Source: Saccharina japonica (Eukaryota > Sar > Phaeophyceae > Laminariales > Laminariaceae). From it: a stretch of DNA of 64,000 nt. Made by a program: the position numbers and the translations under genes. Positions 47,087 to 58,312 of the stretch are shown piece after piece. Within the stretch, counting starts at the first letter, position 1; every line of letters starts with the position of its first letter. Where the stretch lies: NCBI GenBank assembly GCA_008828725.1, contig MEHQ01003929.1, positions 5,825-69,824 on the forward strand. Direction: 5' to 3'. The notes below the pieces were generated by a model. It was not told the origin of the DNA and ran no database searches. It worked only from the letters and a program-made list of their open reading frames with translations.

Positions 47087-47286
47087 GGGCCCGTTTTAAC
47101 GAAGAAAAACAAAATTCAATTTGAAAAAAAAAAGTCAAATCTGCTTTTCATTGGTCAAGACGCGCACCAGCACCAAAGATTAGGATCTTGGGGGGTGCTG
47201 GTGCGTGTGTTGACCAATGAGGAGCGAATTTGAATGTTATTTTTCCCAAATTGAATTTATTTTATACTCGTTAATATGGGCCCTAA
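47087..47286. mobile_element. Fold-back MITE family B, copy c (arms type 2 and type 1)
   Basis: Left terminus AAGGGCCCGTTTTAACGAAG (type 2), right terminus CGTTAATATGGGCCCT (type 1). The shared palindromic core is slightly shortened. Confidence 0.87.
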
Positions 47287-47299
47287 GAGCTCCGCACTC

Positions 47300-49520
47300 A
47301 CCATGAAGCACCTTCCAATGCTCACGAACTTTACGGCGAGTGCTGGTACAGAACGAATCCGTTGGCTGCGCTCGCCTGCATGCGGTGGCTCCTACCCCTT
47401 GTAGGCTTATGTAGCGAGACCTGTCGAAGGCCTTGGGCTCCCTCTTCCCCAGTCGGTCGCGGCGGCCGTTCGGTGTCCAGTAGCTGGTCCAGAGAAGCTG
47501 TGTGCGCGGTGTGACATCCCTGGTTGGCCTGCTTGCTCAATTTATGTTGGGCTTTAAGCAATTTTGTGGTAACCGCGTCATGTGCAGCCATCATGCCGGC
47601 CTCTGGGGTCTTGGGGTCGAGTCCCCCACTGCGCCTAGACCCCATTCCGACCCAAATGCGGGGACGATGCTTGCCGTCGGTTCCTTCAAAGCCCCTAAAG
47701 TGACTCGAATCTCTGGCAAGGTACGCCCGTGCTGAGCAATCAGCTCGAATAAAGGAGCCGCCTCTTCACTCCGTCTCCGAACGGGCCAGTGAGGCCGGTG
47801 AGGTCTGCCCTGACTTCCGGTAGAAATCTCGACCCTGCCCTGACAAGCAGACTCGTTTCTGTCGATGGCAGCCCTAGCCCTCCCGCTCCCGTAGAAAGTC
47901 GTGCCTATGCTTGATATTGAGATTGCAAGGTCAACCTTTTATCCGGTCACGTCTCCTGTTAAACCGGCTGTACCTCGGCTGCACCCGGTAGCTCGAGAGA
48001 TGTCTCGTACGCCTACTGCGCCCCGTTGCCTGCTGCCCTGCATGCGTTGAGGGTAACGTATCCTCTACCCGAGGAGCTCCATGACAATGAGGGCCCCCGT
48101 TTGTTTTTCCGGCATGTAAGCGATGCAGCGCGTAAGCCAGTCCAAGTCTCGATGCTTCATTTGCCCCATTGCTCGCTCCAGGTTGTATTCGTCTGTTCCA
48201 ATTGGGACACCCACTACCGTCGCCCCTCGTCCGTCGGCAATGCAGACGTCAGCCCCTTCCATGAGAGGAATATCCTCCGACCCCGGGGCGTTCCCTTTCA
48301 GTGGTAGTACCACGGTCTTGGCCGGGTTGATCACGATGCCGTATAACCGCTCTAATCGGGTTGGCCATGATCCCGACTAGCCCGAGAAAGAGATACGGTC
48401 CATGTACACGAAGGTCTTCGCTCCATCTCCATCGAGTCCGTCTCTGAAATGCATTAGCCCCGGTCGCAGCGCCAGACACAACAATGCCTGTCACAGGGAC
48501 CCCCCTGCTGGACTTCGCTCGAGCAAGCGATCGTCCCGATCTCCCCGGAGTCCATGCGAACACCAATGCTAGCTGGTCTTGTATCCTAGTATTTTGACAA
48601 CCAACGGCGTGAGGGTTGGCCCGCAGTTAGCCACCTCTCCGCGAGCACCGCCGTCCTTTTCACAGTCTTGAAAACGTTGGAGAAGTAGGTGACTACGGAC
48701 CCGTTATTACGAACTAGTTGCCTGTCTTGTGTAACGTTAGTATCCTCAGTCCCACGTCCTCCACTTATCTGCGTGCAACGACTGCAACTGCCTCACTTAT
48801 CGATTGCCCTCGCCTCCAATCGCGGCCGACACTACTGTGGTATATAGCCCCTGCGATAATGGGCCTCCGGCACGTCATGCTCACGCAAGCGAGCCAACAC
48901 TTTCTCCCAACGAAGTGAGGCTCGACTGCGAGAAGCGCCGCCAGAACTCCGGCAGGGACACGTCCGGCTTGTCGACGACTCTCTGCCTGAAGGTTGTCGT
49001 GCCTCGGCCCGGACTCCTCCCGCCCGATGTCGGTGTGGATGATGGGCAGCAGGTGCACGAACCGCTGACCGTTGTGTAAGGAGCTCGATAGGGCGCCTCA
49101 GGAGTGAATGACTTCGAAAAGCACGTCGGAGGCATACTCATTGTCTGGGCGCAACAGCGGGGGGGGGGGTCCTCCTCTACCTCGACCGCGGAAATAGAGG
49201 CGTCGTCTTCGGAGGAGAAATTAGCCACCAGCGCGGTCCACGTCTCCTCATTTCCTGCTGAGCGTGTTTCTGCCAGAAGGGTGCGTGCTTCTACTTTGAG
49301 CCCTCCCGCGTGGTGACACGTCGACGACGACCGTTCAACCTTCGCCTCCGCCGAGGCTTCTTGGGCGGCGTCCCGTTGCCTCGAGTCTCCTTGTATATGA
49401 TATACGCAATCGGCCATGGGAGCAGGAGGACCATGTCCCCGCTCTCCGCCAACGCGCACCTCTGTCACCTGTGGATCCGGTCGTCCGGTGAGCGGAGCGA
49501 GGCCGCCATGACGTACCATA
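47300..49520 (-). pseudogene. LINE-type reverse transcriptase, heavily broken
   Basis: Minus-strand homology runs in order. Near 49245-49180 it reads LVANFSSEDDASISAVEVEE. At 49045-48790 it reads HTDIGREE, then FVGRKCWLACVSMTCRR. At 48470-48390 it reads LALRPGLMHFRDGLDGDG, then TFVYMDR. At 48334-48065 it reads INPAKTVVLPLKG, ADVCIADGRGATVVGVPIG, TDEYNLERAM and RCIAYMPEKQTGALI. Near 47570 it reads KAQHKLSKQANQ. The order fits a reverse transcriptase palm (YMDD box, then the N-P-x-K-T segment) followed by a C-terminal linker. The YMDD box is YMDR, losing one catalytic aspartate, and the pieces lie in several frames, so it is inactive. Such enzymes copy element RNA into DNA at a nicked target; an active relative could mobilise the SINEs. 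Family recognised by motif order and memory; not searched. Confidence 0.8.
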
Positions 49521-50445
49521 GCTTAGTCGCCCGCAGAAACGAGTTCGGCGTCGCCGAGTCTCGGTTCGGCCGGGGTTCTCCCATGGAGTGGTTGAGGACG
49601 CCAAGCGCATGAACGCTCTTGCGCGCGTGTTCCCCTGCCAACTGCGTCTGCACCTTCTTCCCGGTTGCGAAACGTTGCCCCCGGTCATTGAACTCCCTAC
49701 ACCCAGTCTGATCTGGTCCCATCCGTGCCAAAGCCCCCGGTTGTGTGGGTCTTCCTCGCCTACGCCCCCCCCTCCCATTCTGCCTCGGGTGCTTGGCTCC
49801 GCAATTGACTGAAGCAGAATGGTGGCGTTCCCGGGCTTCTCGGGTGGGCCTCGTCTACACAACGAGCGTGGATCGCTTGGCGCCCTTACCCACACGGATT
49901 ACATACCGCCCGATGCCGTGGCTGAAGCGTTGCATGACAGACTCCGCAGGCTGCGTCTCCTGAGTGTTTCGCCCAGAAAGGAATGGGGGCATTTCCCGTT
50001 CCCGGGTCCCCTCTGTGGCGTCGTGGGGGGTGCTCCAGCTGGTGCCTTGCCGTTTGGTACCCTAGATCCCCTGTCGTGCATTGTGGCTTCTCTCCCTCCA
50101 CACACTTGGCTCTCCGCCCTCTCCTACCCTCCCCCTACACCACTAGTTGGCGTTCCTCTGGCTTCCGCTTCTCCGCTCTCTCCGCCAAGTTCACTCCCCC
50201 TAACCTTCCGCCCTGGCTCCTCCCCACGGCCTGCTGACGACGGTGGCGCACTACCCCCAGGCCTGGGGCCTGGGGTCTCGCCCCCTACTATTGAATGGTG
50301 TCGACCCCTCTCGCCATACTTCCTACCCGTGCCTCCCTCCCTCCTAGATCCTCTCGACCGGTCTCGTCTGCCGCCGCCGGCGCACAAGTATGCAAAAACG
50401 GTCAAAACGTCGGTATGTACATACCCGCTTATACGATACTAACTT
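49521..50445 (-). other. GC-rich flank, possible 5' part of the LINE
   Basis: Base composition rises to GC-rich here and drops after 50400, in line with the LINE relic next to it. The minus-strand frames show no motif I can name (a CxxC-type zinc finger would be expected in this class and was not securely found). The plus-strand open frame of 207 codons (49819-50442) is proline-rich and likely a shadow. Confidence 0.4.
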
Positions 50446-51127
50446 TGAAACGCTCTTATCCAAAGGCGATACGATAGGAAAACAATCTCCGAATGTATGT
50501 ATATATTCATAATCACGATGTAAGATAACCTTGTATCCACTCTTGCGATTTACTCCTCATGTATTGAGGCGGGATTGTTATATGTTTGGTATTCGCCCTT
50601 GATGGCTGATGCACACAACTGCAAGTCGTGGAAACGCTACATTTCGTGTAGGTGTTTGGACCCTACGATAGTAGAAATCGGGCCTTAATACACACAAACA
50701 AACGTGTTTTTTTTTTAAATACTACGCCCATTGACGGTATAATAATTGTTGTAGATGTACGGCTGACTCTAGTTTGCCTATATCCTCGGCCATTACGGGC
50801 ACACGCGCATAGCCGCGGCGAAACCATGTAGTGTACAGAATACTGATGCATTGTTTAGAATGCTGATTCCATTGATTGTGTTCTGTGCTCTACTGCTTGC
50901 TATGCTACAACTGCTTCTTGTTGCTGCTAGTCGTCATCGTTGCCATACTGTCAATCTAATAATTTTACGAACGAAAATACTTTCAGTACAAAACCCCTTG
51001 CAGCTTGGCAGTACACAGAGTAGGACAGTTATCAATAGTCGCCTTTGTGAAGCCTCGACCTTTACCTGTACTACTATAATCTCGTACGTCGTGTACCAGG
51101 CATACTGTAGTATGCCTGTCATAGACG
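50446..51127. other. Unassigned stretch
   Basis: No recognised feature. Confidence 0.4.
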
Positions 51128-51382
51128 CATACTGCGGTAGAGATGCACCATGGTTTTCCTGAGGACGGCTATACTTGAGAAGCTCTACTCTTGGCCAAAA
51201 AACTGATTTTTGGAGGGAAAAAAATAAAAGTCCTCGTTTATGACCAACCCCCCCCGCCCTAAGTGTAAAGTGAAACATTCTGCAAGACAAGAAAAGAAAG
51301 TTCAATGATTAGATTTATGGTAAAGGAGCCCCGTTGTTCAGAAAATGTTTCAGCCCAAAAGTGCCACCTCTATCGTAGCGTG
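51128..51382. mobile_element. Family G inverted-repeat element
   Basis: Left end actgcggtagagatgcacca and right end gtgccacctctatcgtagcg. The interior (ctgatttttggagggaaa; gttcagaaaatgtttcagcc) matches 6700-6941. Confidence 0.65.
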
Positions 51383-51431
51383 GTTTCATACCATGATACC
51401 TGGTACCAATAATTGTTGGTGCACGGAGACG

Positions 51432-51638
51432 TAAGGGCCCATATTAACGAGTAAAAAAAAAAATCAATTTGGGAAAAAATAAAATTCAAATTCGCTTTTC
51501 ATTGGTCAACACACGCACCAGCACCCCCCAAGATCCTAACATTTGGTGTTGGTGCGCGTGTTGACCAATGAAAAGCGGCTTTGATTTTTTTTTTTTCTAA
51601 ATTGATTTTTTTTTCTTTCTTCGTTAAAACGGGCCCTA
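51432..51638. mobile_element. Fold-back MITE family B, copy d (arms type 1 and type 2)
   Basis: Left terminus AAGGGCCCATATTAACGA (type 1), right terminus CGTTAAAACGGGCCCT (type 2). This is copy c in inverted orientation. Confidence 0.87.
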
Positions 51639-51925
51639 AGTGCGCTGCGGTGAAGCGCCCCTTGTACCGCCGTATAATATTCCGCGGTTAAGATCCCACG
51701 CAAGATTCAGCTGATATGCTGCAGTATCGGTAGCGCCGCGAACAAGAAAGAACTTGATAAGAACGAAAGAGGCCCACTTTAAGTTTTGCGGGGCGGTACG
51801 AGGTACGAGTAAGTAGATTGGACAAACCAAGTGTGTGCTTATTATCGGCGAGCGCTACAACACGTACTACTTATAACAATGTATATGGTAATAATATATA
51901 CTGAGGTAGAATAATAATAGTATGT
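51639..51925. other. Unassigned spacer
   Basis: Nothing recognised. Confidence 0.35.
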
Positions 51926-52400
51926 ACAGGGAGTACAGCGAGAAGTCCATCCTGCTGGACGTCACCCATGCTGACCCTCAAGCGTAGGTACACCTGCGAG
52001 GAGGCAGTGCTGATCACGATGGATCAGCTGCCTCTACCTCCGAGGCACGCAAGCGCCAACACGCTCGTCCGGGACATGTGTCCTTCGACGAACGGAGTCA
52101 CAAACTTGCCACTTTAGCGGTGGAATGCTTTGGGCGTCTCGGGTAGAGGGCGGCAACTTCGTCGACCAGCTGGCAGCTAGTGTCGTGGGGGGAGGGACGA
52201 TGGGTCGATGGCTAGGAAACGGGTGGTGAAAGAACGCTCGTTGCGAATCGTCTCGGTGACCACATAGGTCGCCATGTCGAGGCGGGTATCGCGGTTCAAA
52301 CTCCAACTCAGGGACCGCCAGGAAGCGAGAAGGAGCAGGGGTGGGGGGGATGACAGACCCACACCGATGGCGTGGGGGTGGAGCTTGGATGCGACTTAGG
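51926..52400 (+). pseudogene. LINE-type retrotransposon, C-terminal fragment (copy 2)
   Basis: Frames in order: YSEKSILLDVTHADPQA (about 51934-51984), MDQLPLPPR in a shifted frame, GHVSFDERSHKLATLAVECF, then GRLG and a stop (52074-52145), a QLAASVVGG segment, and SRRVSRFKLQLRDRQEARRS (about 52278-52335). It aligns with 45484-45900 across its length and is less complete in frame. The truncated 5' side is usual for LINE insertions. No poly-A was identified at the 3' end. Confidence 0.78.
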
Positions 52401-53033
52401 ACTTCAGCATAGAACGTGAAGAGTGCATATTGGGAAGAAGGAGGGAGCAAGGACAACAAATGGAGTATTATGGATAAATCTGGGCGGTAAGTAGACATAG
52501 AAGGATGTTAGACGTTGCGCATAAGTTTCCTTGGTTTCCTTGGTTTTCTGCTTTCGGGAATGTTATGAGTGATCAATGATGAAGCTCATGCTGCACATTG
52601 TCGGATGGCAAAGATAATAATAATAGTATGTACAAAAATGATATTAAAATAGTATGTACAATCTATTTCTAAAGCAGTACGAGTATAAAGTACCTTTGGT
52701 AGGTGGGTGTTTTTCGTTGGCGGGCCCATACATAAATGATTTGATATGATATGCCAGGTATATAGTTTGTATACTCAGTTGCTACCGAGCAAGGAATTCT
52801 CGGAAATATCTGGTCGCCAAGACACTTTCGAAAATATTATACGTTATTATGTTCGACTTTTTTTGCACACCCTTTACAGCAGGCGGTAGTATTAATAATA
52901 GTACACACCTCTCGCTGTCGAGAAGACGAGCGCAGTAAAACGATCGCGCAGCCCCGTGCGAACTCAAAATGCCTCCTTACGGCGTAAACCCAACTATCTA
53001 TCTATATGTATACCCGACACAACCTACACTACT
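52401..53033. other. Unassigned, with R4 in reverse
   Basis: 52545-52620 carries the inverse R4 words (ttatgagtgatcaatgatga; cattgtcggatggcaa). AT-rich beyond. No gene. Confidence 0.45.
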
Positions 53034-53202
53034 ACCGGCCCTCTCATAAGAAAGTGCCCCACAAGAAACTCAGCCTAAACATTACGGGGGAAATAAGAAT
53101 GTCGACAGCTATTATTCTGAAGTTAGTGTGTGGGACACACTCCTTTGTCAAATAAGAAAGTCAGCCTAAGCCCGATTTATGGTTTCTTATGAGCGGGCCG
53201 GT
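53034..53202. mobile_element. MITE family E, copy 2
   Basis: Ends ACCGGCCCTCTCATAAGAAA and GGTTTCTTATGAGCGGGCCG. It aligns along its length with 523-690 in inverse orientation (169 against 168 bp). Confidence 0.85.
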
Positions 53203-54657
53203 ATTCTGTACATATATAACACGTCGTATACTCATGTGCCAGTATTATTGGTATTATTTATCATACACGTGTATTATAAACCAAAAGCACACCAAGCACA
53301 CAAACACGACCCCCCATCCCACATGCATGCTGGAAAAATTATAAAACGACAGCTATTAATAGCTACGTACTACAGTAAAGTACGTAGCTGTGAGATGTAT
53401 GATATATATATACCAGGTATAACACTTCGATCAATCCGGCGGCGGCTTGTCCGCTCTCTTTTGTACATAGCCAGCAGATCACCCAAGCAGCGAAACGAAA
53501 CACACTTACTTGGGGGGAAAAAACACCACTCCCCCACCAACCAGGACTTACCAGCACTTACCAGCACCAACCATGAAACCGCTGGCAGCACGACGAGCGA
53601 TTTCATCCAAAACTATCAAAATACAAGGTATGTATCTATATAAAGATCCCGCGCATTTACAGTTTCCTTATGGAAACGGTATAGTTTAACGGTATGCAGG
53701 AGAGAAGAAGATGAAACGGTGTGAGCAAACAAAAAGAAGGCCGAAAAGAGCAAAAATACGCAACGAAATCGCCTGCTCGTCCGGGAACAAAAAGGAAAGG
53801 CAGCAGAAGAGAAATGAAGAAAAAAAGTCGAAAAGTCGAACATTTTTCTTGTCTGCATCTTGCTGCATCATATATTATTCATATAATGTGTATATGTGTG
53901 TGTTGTCTTCACATTAAACTCGTTATTTCTAAGTACGAGCCCAACTACATCACAGTCATTATTATACCGGTATTTAATTATACTCGCGTACATAACACAT
54001 ATATCATGTATATATATGCAAAAAAAGCAGCATATATATATCTACTACGCGTATATTATACACATCTTATTGGCATCTACACATTCCCTCATCATGTACC
54101 CCAAAAAACAAAAACAATATACATAATACAGTAATAATATATATATATGCGTAGCAACATGATGTTTTACGAAGTAACACATATTATACTACTACTGTCT
54201 GTACGTACATACGAGGTACTGCAATAATGCATACTAGTGCAATGTAAGATCGTATATACGAGTACTCACCTGTGGTATATACGACGGATGGGCAGCAGCA
54301 GCAGCAGCACCAACAAAACAGCTTTCTTTCTCTTCTTGGTGCGCCCGAAACAAAATAAACAAAAATGCTCTCGCTCTTATTCTTTCTTCTCGGGGAAATC
54401 ACTCGGCGAAATTCAAAGAGATGGAATATCTGTAGGTCTGTCGGTCCATACAATGGGAGGAGACCGCGCACGCACACAAATTGCATAGACGTAAAGAAAC
54501 AAATACCTGGTAATGTATAAAATATAAAATATATTATTTTGTATACATACTCGTATAATAATATATACCCAGCTTGGGTAGTATGAATATATAAATTTAT
54601 ACCCGTTGCTGATGTGTTTAGTCTTGTGATCTCATTAATACCACAGGTAGGGCAGTC
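53203..54657. other. Unassigned stretch
   Basis: 53890-53930 is a short R2 piece (tgtgtgttgtcttcacatta). GCA repeats at 54292-54309. An open start at 53572 (MKPLAARRAISS) runs into a gtatgt that could be a splice donor, but nothing downstream supports a gene. Confidence 0.4.
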
Positions 54658-55009
54658 GGTCGCCCCGATGGTCTAGAGGTAACCTCAAACGCTTCTGAAC
54701 GTTGATGTCTGGAGTTCGAATCTCACGTGGGTCGGACTTTTGAGTTTATTTGCAAAAATAAATAAAAAACGGAATCAACTGCTGGGAGCGCCAATTAATA
54801 GTAGGCACAATTCGATGCGAGTCGACGAGGGAAGGAAAGGCTGAAGTCTTCTCGCGATAAAAATGCAAGGCAAGAACCGTAGTGGGGGAGGAGGGAGAGG
54901 AGCCTACTTTGTGACCCCGGATCTGAGTTACGACTAGTAGGGAGGAGAGAGAAAGGAAGGGCGAAGATGACAAATGGGATGGACAAAAAAAAAAAAAAAA
55001 AAAAAAAAA
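54658..55009 (+). mobile_element. tRNA-derived SINE, full length (head type 3)
   Basis: The head GGTCGCCCCGATGGTCTAGA carries GAGGTAACC, then a B-box-like GGAGTTCGAATCTC, then tttgagtttatttgc, body, and a tail of more than 20 A. The long pure A tail and clean boxes suggest a young copy. Confidence 0.93.
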
Positions 55010-55031
55010 GGTATCACGTATAAATAATTTT

Positions 55032-55690
55032 GGGCAGCGGCCAAAAACAGGTACACCTGGTCCGTTCGGGGCCAAAAACAGGTACATACTAAAATCAAGT
55101 TTAAAACGCACCCCACGAACCTGCCATTCCTTGCAACGCAAAGTAGAGTTTTTTTAATGTTCTTCGTGCTCGCCCGGTGTGGCTACGTATATGATGAGTA
55201 GCTGCTATTAAGAGTACGAGGAACGAACGCCTGCTGCTGTATTCTCCCTTCTCAGCTTGCGACACCCCTGGTATTCCAAGTCAACCACAATCCCGAAGGG
55301 GAGCCTTCTATCTCGTATTATTTCGGCGGAGGTGTGCAGGCAGATATATGTGTGTCGCTCGAGTGGCGTGTAGTGTAGTGCGAGGTGCGAAGGGAGAAAG
55401 GGGTCTCCGCGTACGTCGGCATTTATTTGTATAGGGGGCATATAGGGTGGAACTATGAAGGGCCTCTGATTGGCTTAAAAACGACAAAAAAAGGTGAAAG
55501 TCAGGCAGAGTAGACAAAATCAGGTATACCTGGGTTTTAAAGAGGCAAAAACCGGTACAACGAGTTTTGGACCAATGGCAGGGCACGTGGAGTGCGTTTT
55601 TTACTTGATTTTAAGTATCATATGTAGTGGTATGTAGTACCTGTTTTTGGCCGCAAACGGACCAGGTATACCTTTTTTTGGACGCTGCCC
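55032..55690 (+). mobile_element. Non-autonomous 659-bp element with 9-bp target duplication, copy 1
   Basis: Ends GGGCAGCGGCCAAAAACAGG and the inverse GACGCTGCCC. Inverted homology runs inward for roughly 70-90 bases, with ggtacacctggtccg on one side and cggaccaggtatacc on the other. The 9 bases aataatttt occur at 55023-55031 and 55691-55699. A 9-bp duplication with long inverted repeats fits the Mutator-like group (inference). No transposase frame. Confidence 0.92.
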
Positions 55691-55699
55691 AATAATTTT

Positions 55700-56220
55700 A
55701 TACACTTTAGGATTAAAATTTAAATTGTTTTACTCTTGAGTTAATACCCACTTGAAAGAAACATACTATCGTACATTATAAAGATTTCTACTATGTGTAA
55801 ATCTAGATCACAATAATATCATTATTTGTTTTGAATATATTGAACGATATACTCGTATACTGATAGAATAAAGTATACTGCGCTGTTGCTGTAGTAGTCG
55901 TTACTGCGTTCCATTACCAAGTTGGAGATATCTTGGATACAACTATCTTATCATATTCATACCTTATCTGCGAGAAAATAAGGATTTCTGAATTCCTGGC
56001 GTGAAAAACAAGTGTGAAACACCCTGCCTACAAGTTCGTGTGTGTCATACGCCATATATGACATAATACATAATATGCTGCGTATCATCACGATCAGAAT
56101 ATCAGACTTTTTTTAATAAAATCGAATCAGAATATCGCAGAAAAATTTGGAAGCATCTTCTTTTTTGTCGGGTCTCTGCCTTCACATTTTCACCACCCAC
56201 AACCGGCGACGAAGCGTCTC
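55700..56220. other. Unassigned, AT-rich
   Basis: Nothing recognised. Confidence 0.4.
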
Positions 56221-56240
56221 TCCAGACGCAGCAGCACAGC

Positions 56241-56245
56241 CACAG

Positions 56246-56286
<41 letters not shown>

Positions 56287-56291
56287 GCAGC
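56241..56291 (+). repeat. CAG microsatellite
   Basis: About 16 CAG units with one CAA, followed by a gagaggga purine tract (56310-56355). Confidence 0.95.
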
Positions 56292-56475
56292 GGCGCACAC
56301 CGGTGAAAGGGAGAGAGCAAGAGGGAGAGAGAGAGGGAGACAGAGAGAGAGGGAGCGTGTGCGGGGCGCGAGATAATCAGCGACAGCCTGGGCAGGGGTT
56401 ATCGAGGTGCATGCCGATTTGCGTTGCTCGTTGACCACAGCTGTGTGGGAGCTTTTTCCACGGCGCAGCGGGGCA

Positions 56476-56483
56476 TATAAAAG
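56476..56483 (+). promoter_or_regulatory. Possible TATA box
   Basis: tataaaag in a GC-richer context (ggggcatataaaagctgagc). An ATG at 56617 opens 19 codons (MDNDGWIGDGADHRWAADG) ending at a gtgagc that could be a splice donor. Another donor-like caagtaag lies at 56535. No downstream exon could be confirmed. Confidence 0.25.
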
Positions 56484-56800
56484 CTGAGCTTTTTAGACGT
56501 GTTTCCGCTTCTTCGGAGACTCAGATCATTGCATCAAGTAAGATCAGATCGGACGTAAGCAGCAGCTTTAGTCGGTTTTGCGAGAGACAGGGGCGGCGGC
56601 GGCAGGGACGGCGCACATGGACAACGACGGGTGGATTGGCGACGGGGCGGATCACCGCTGGGCTGCTGACGGGGTGAGCGAACTTATGAGTAGAACCCGC
56701 GCGCGCGATTTCTGCTTGCGACTCTGACTTCTTTCTCCCTCTCTCCTCATTTTTTTTTGTTTTTGCGCAAGGAAAAAGAGCAAAAAAAAGGAATGTGATG

Positions 56801-56880
56801 GAACACTTTGGACGAAAATACAAATAGCACTTTATCTTCATTTTTATACTGAAACGGTCCTTATATTCATGGCCGTATTG
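56801..56880. mobile_element. MITE family D copy, diverged
   Basis: tttggacgaaaatacaaata, then ggtccttatattcatgg. It follows the family D order seen at 61821-61899. Confidence 0.5.
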
Positions 56881-57084
56881 TTTCAGAACACTCACCAGTC
56901 AACCTACAATCAACAACAGAGAGCAGTCAGAAATGTCAACCCCGAGCTGTGCACCAGTCGATCGAAGCTCTACTCTCGCCGTATATAGTCCCGCGGGCGC
57001 CAGCCCCCTGCAACAGTCAGTACGGGCGACCGCCATCACGCCCTACATATTGCTGCTGCTACGCACTCGTAGCACCCGGTACAG

Positions 57085-57118
57085 CAGCAGCAGCACCCCG
57101 TACAGCAGCAGCAGCAGA
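57085..57118 (+). repeat. Two short AGC runs
   Basis: acagcagcagcagcacc is repeated as acagcagcagcagcag within a longer, overlapping open stretch. The frames around it are not recognisable. Confidence 0.75.
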
Positions 57119-57314
57119 TGTTTTGGAGTCGGGGGATTGTGCGCGAGCGAGACACAGGTCGCGGCCGGGGGCTTGTGCGTTCCGATGCTGCGATGTTCCG
57201 TAAACAAAAATGATGATGCAGATAAACTGCCTGACCTTTTTCTCCGGACCGCTGGGATGACAGGGCAACGACCACCTGGCGGGACGGTTGCACCGGAACT
57301 CGTATATTCGCGGT

Positions 57315-57391
57315 ACCTATCTGGACGAAAATATAAGCACCATATGACGTGTAATATGAAGTACAAACCGGTCCTTACATTCCGGTCCATG
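57315..57391. mobile_element. MITE family D copy, diverged
   Basis: tctggacgaaaatataagca, then ggtccttacattccggtcc. Confidence 0.6.
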
Positions 57392-57606
57392 TACCGTGTA
57401 AGATAACAAGAAAACTATGCTGCAGCGGGCAGCGGTAGGGTCTTCTTCATTTCTCCCGTCTTTTTTTTTCGATGAAGGAACACACATGACGAAATATGTA
57501 CGACGTACGAACACAAACATCTGGCAGGCTACGTACAGCAGTGCTTTTGACTGCTACGTGTACGACAGTATACGAGTAGGAGATATTGCTGCAGTATACG
57601 AGTAGG

Positions 57607-57611
57607 AGGTA

Positions 57612-57661
<50 letters not shown>
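57607..57661 (+). repeat. CTG microsatellite
   Basis: About 16 pure CTG units, preceded by a short duplication of agtatacgagtaggag. Confidence 0.95.
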
Positions 57662-57796
57662 GCGTGCGCTTCCCTATACCCAGCCGGGCCCGGCCAAAGC
57701 TAAAGAAGCCAAGGGGTCGACCAACCGTTTCCTCTCTGCCTGCGGGACGCTGCTGTGGGTGGTGGGTTGGTGGTGGTGCTCTCGTCAGGTACCGCT

Positions 57797-57970
57797 CCGT
57801 CTGGAAATTTAAGAAACGTTTTATCTTTCACTCGACAAGGCAAACAGTCCTTATATTTCCGGACAAGAGTGTTACTGTTCAATGTGTGTCCGGAAATATA
57901 AGCACCGCTGAGCAATCAACATGAGTATTCAAACAGCGAAGCGGTCCTTAAATATCCGGACAGAGTGGTC
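57797..57970. mobile_element. Two adjacent MITE family D copies
   Basis: 57797-57872 (ctggaaatttaag; gtccttatatttccggac) and 57877-57970 (gtgtccggaaatataagcac; ggtccttaaatatccggaca, gagtgg). They lie back to back with only a few bases between. Confidence 0.65.
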
Positions 57971-58312
57971 TGTTTTTTTTTCTGCTGCTTGTACTCGTAG
58001 TCTATACTGATGGTGGTATATAGTGTCACGATCGAATCTCTCCTTATCTCCCATCACCTCTCGCTGTTCTTTTCCCGCTGCTCGCACCACCACACCAGCA
58101 CAAGCGGGTTATTAATTTTATTCGGGTCCGTACCTGAATCTCGGGCTAAAAAGAGTAAGCCGACTATGGACATGTGTGATACGATACGCGCTTTTTTCGC
58201 GTTTCGTCCGTACTGACTGAAAGACAAGAAGTCCCTCACGAAGAAATCGCGTTGTATGATATTTATCGGATGGTATGATACGATACTGCTGCGCACTTCA
58301 TATTTCGCACGT

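Noticed and set aside
47087-47286. Rho-independent terminator-type hairpin
   Set aside because: The stem is a 200-bp transposon palindrome found four times, and the context is eukaryotic.
49819-50442. 207-codon plus-strand open frame as a gene
   Set aside because: Proline-rich product in a GC-rich tract opposite the LINE relic. No domain, and the codon pattern looks like a shadow.
53572-53632. Short first exon with a targeting-like peptide and splice donor
   Set aside because: Only one exon-like piece. No acceptor or second exon is supported, and chance occurrence is likely.
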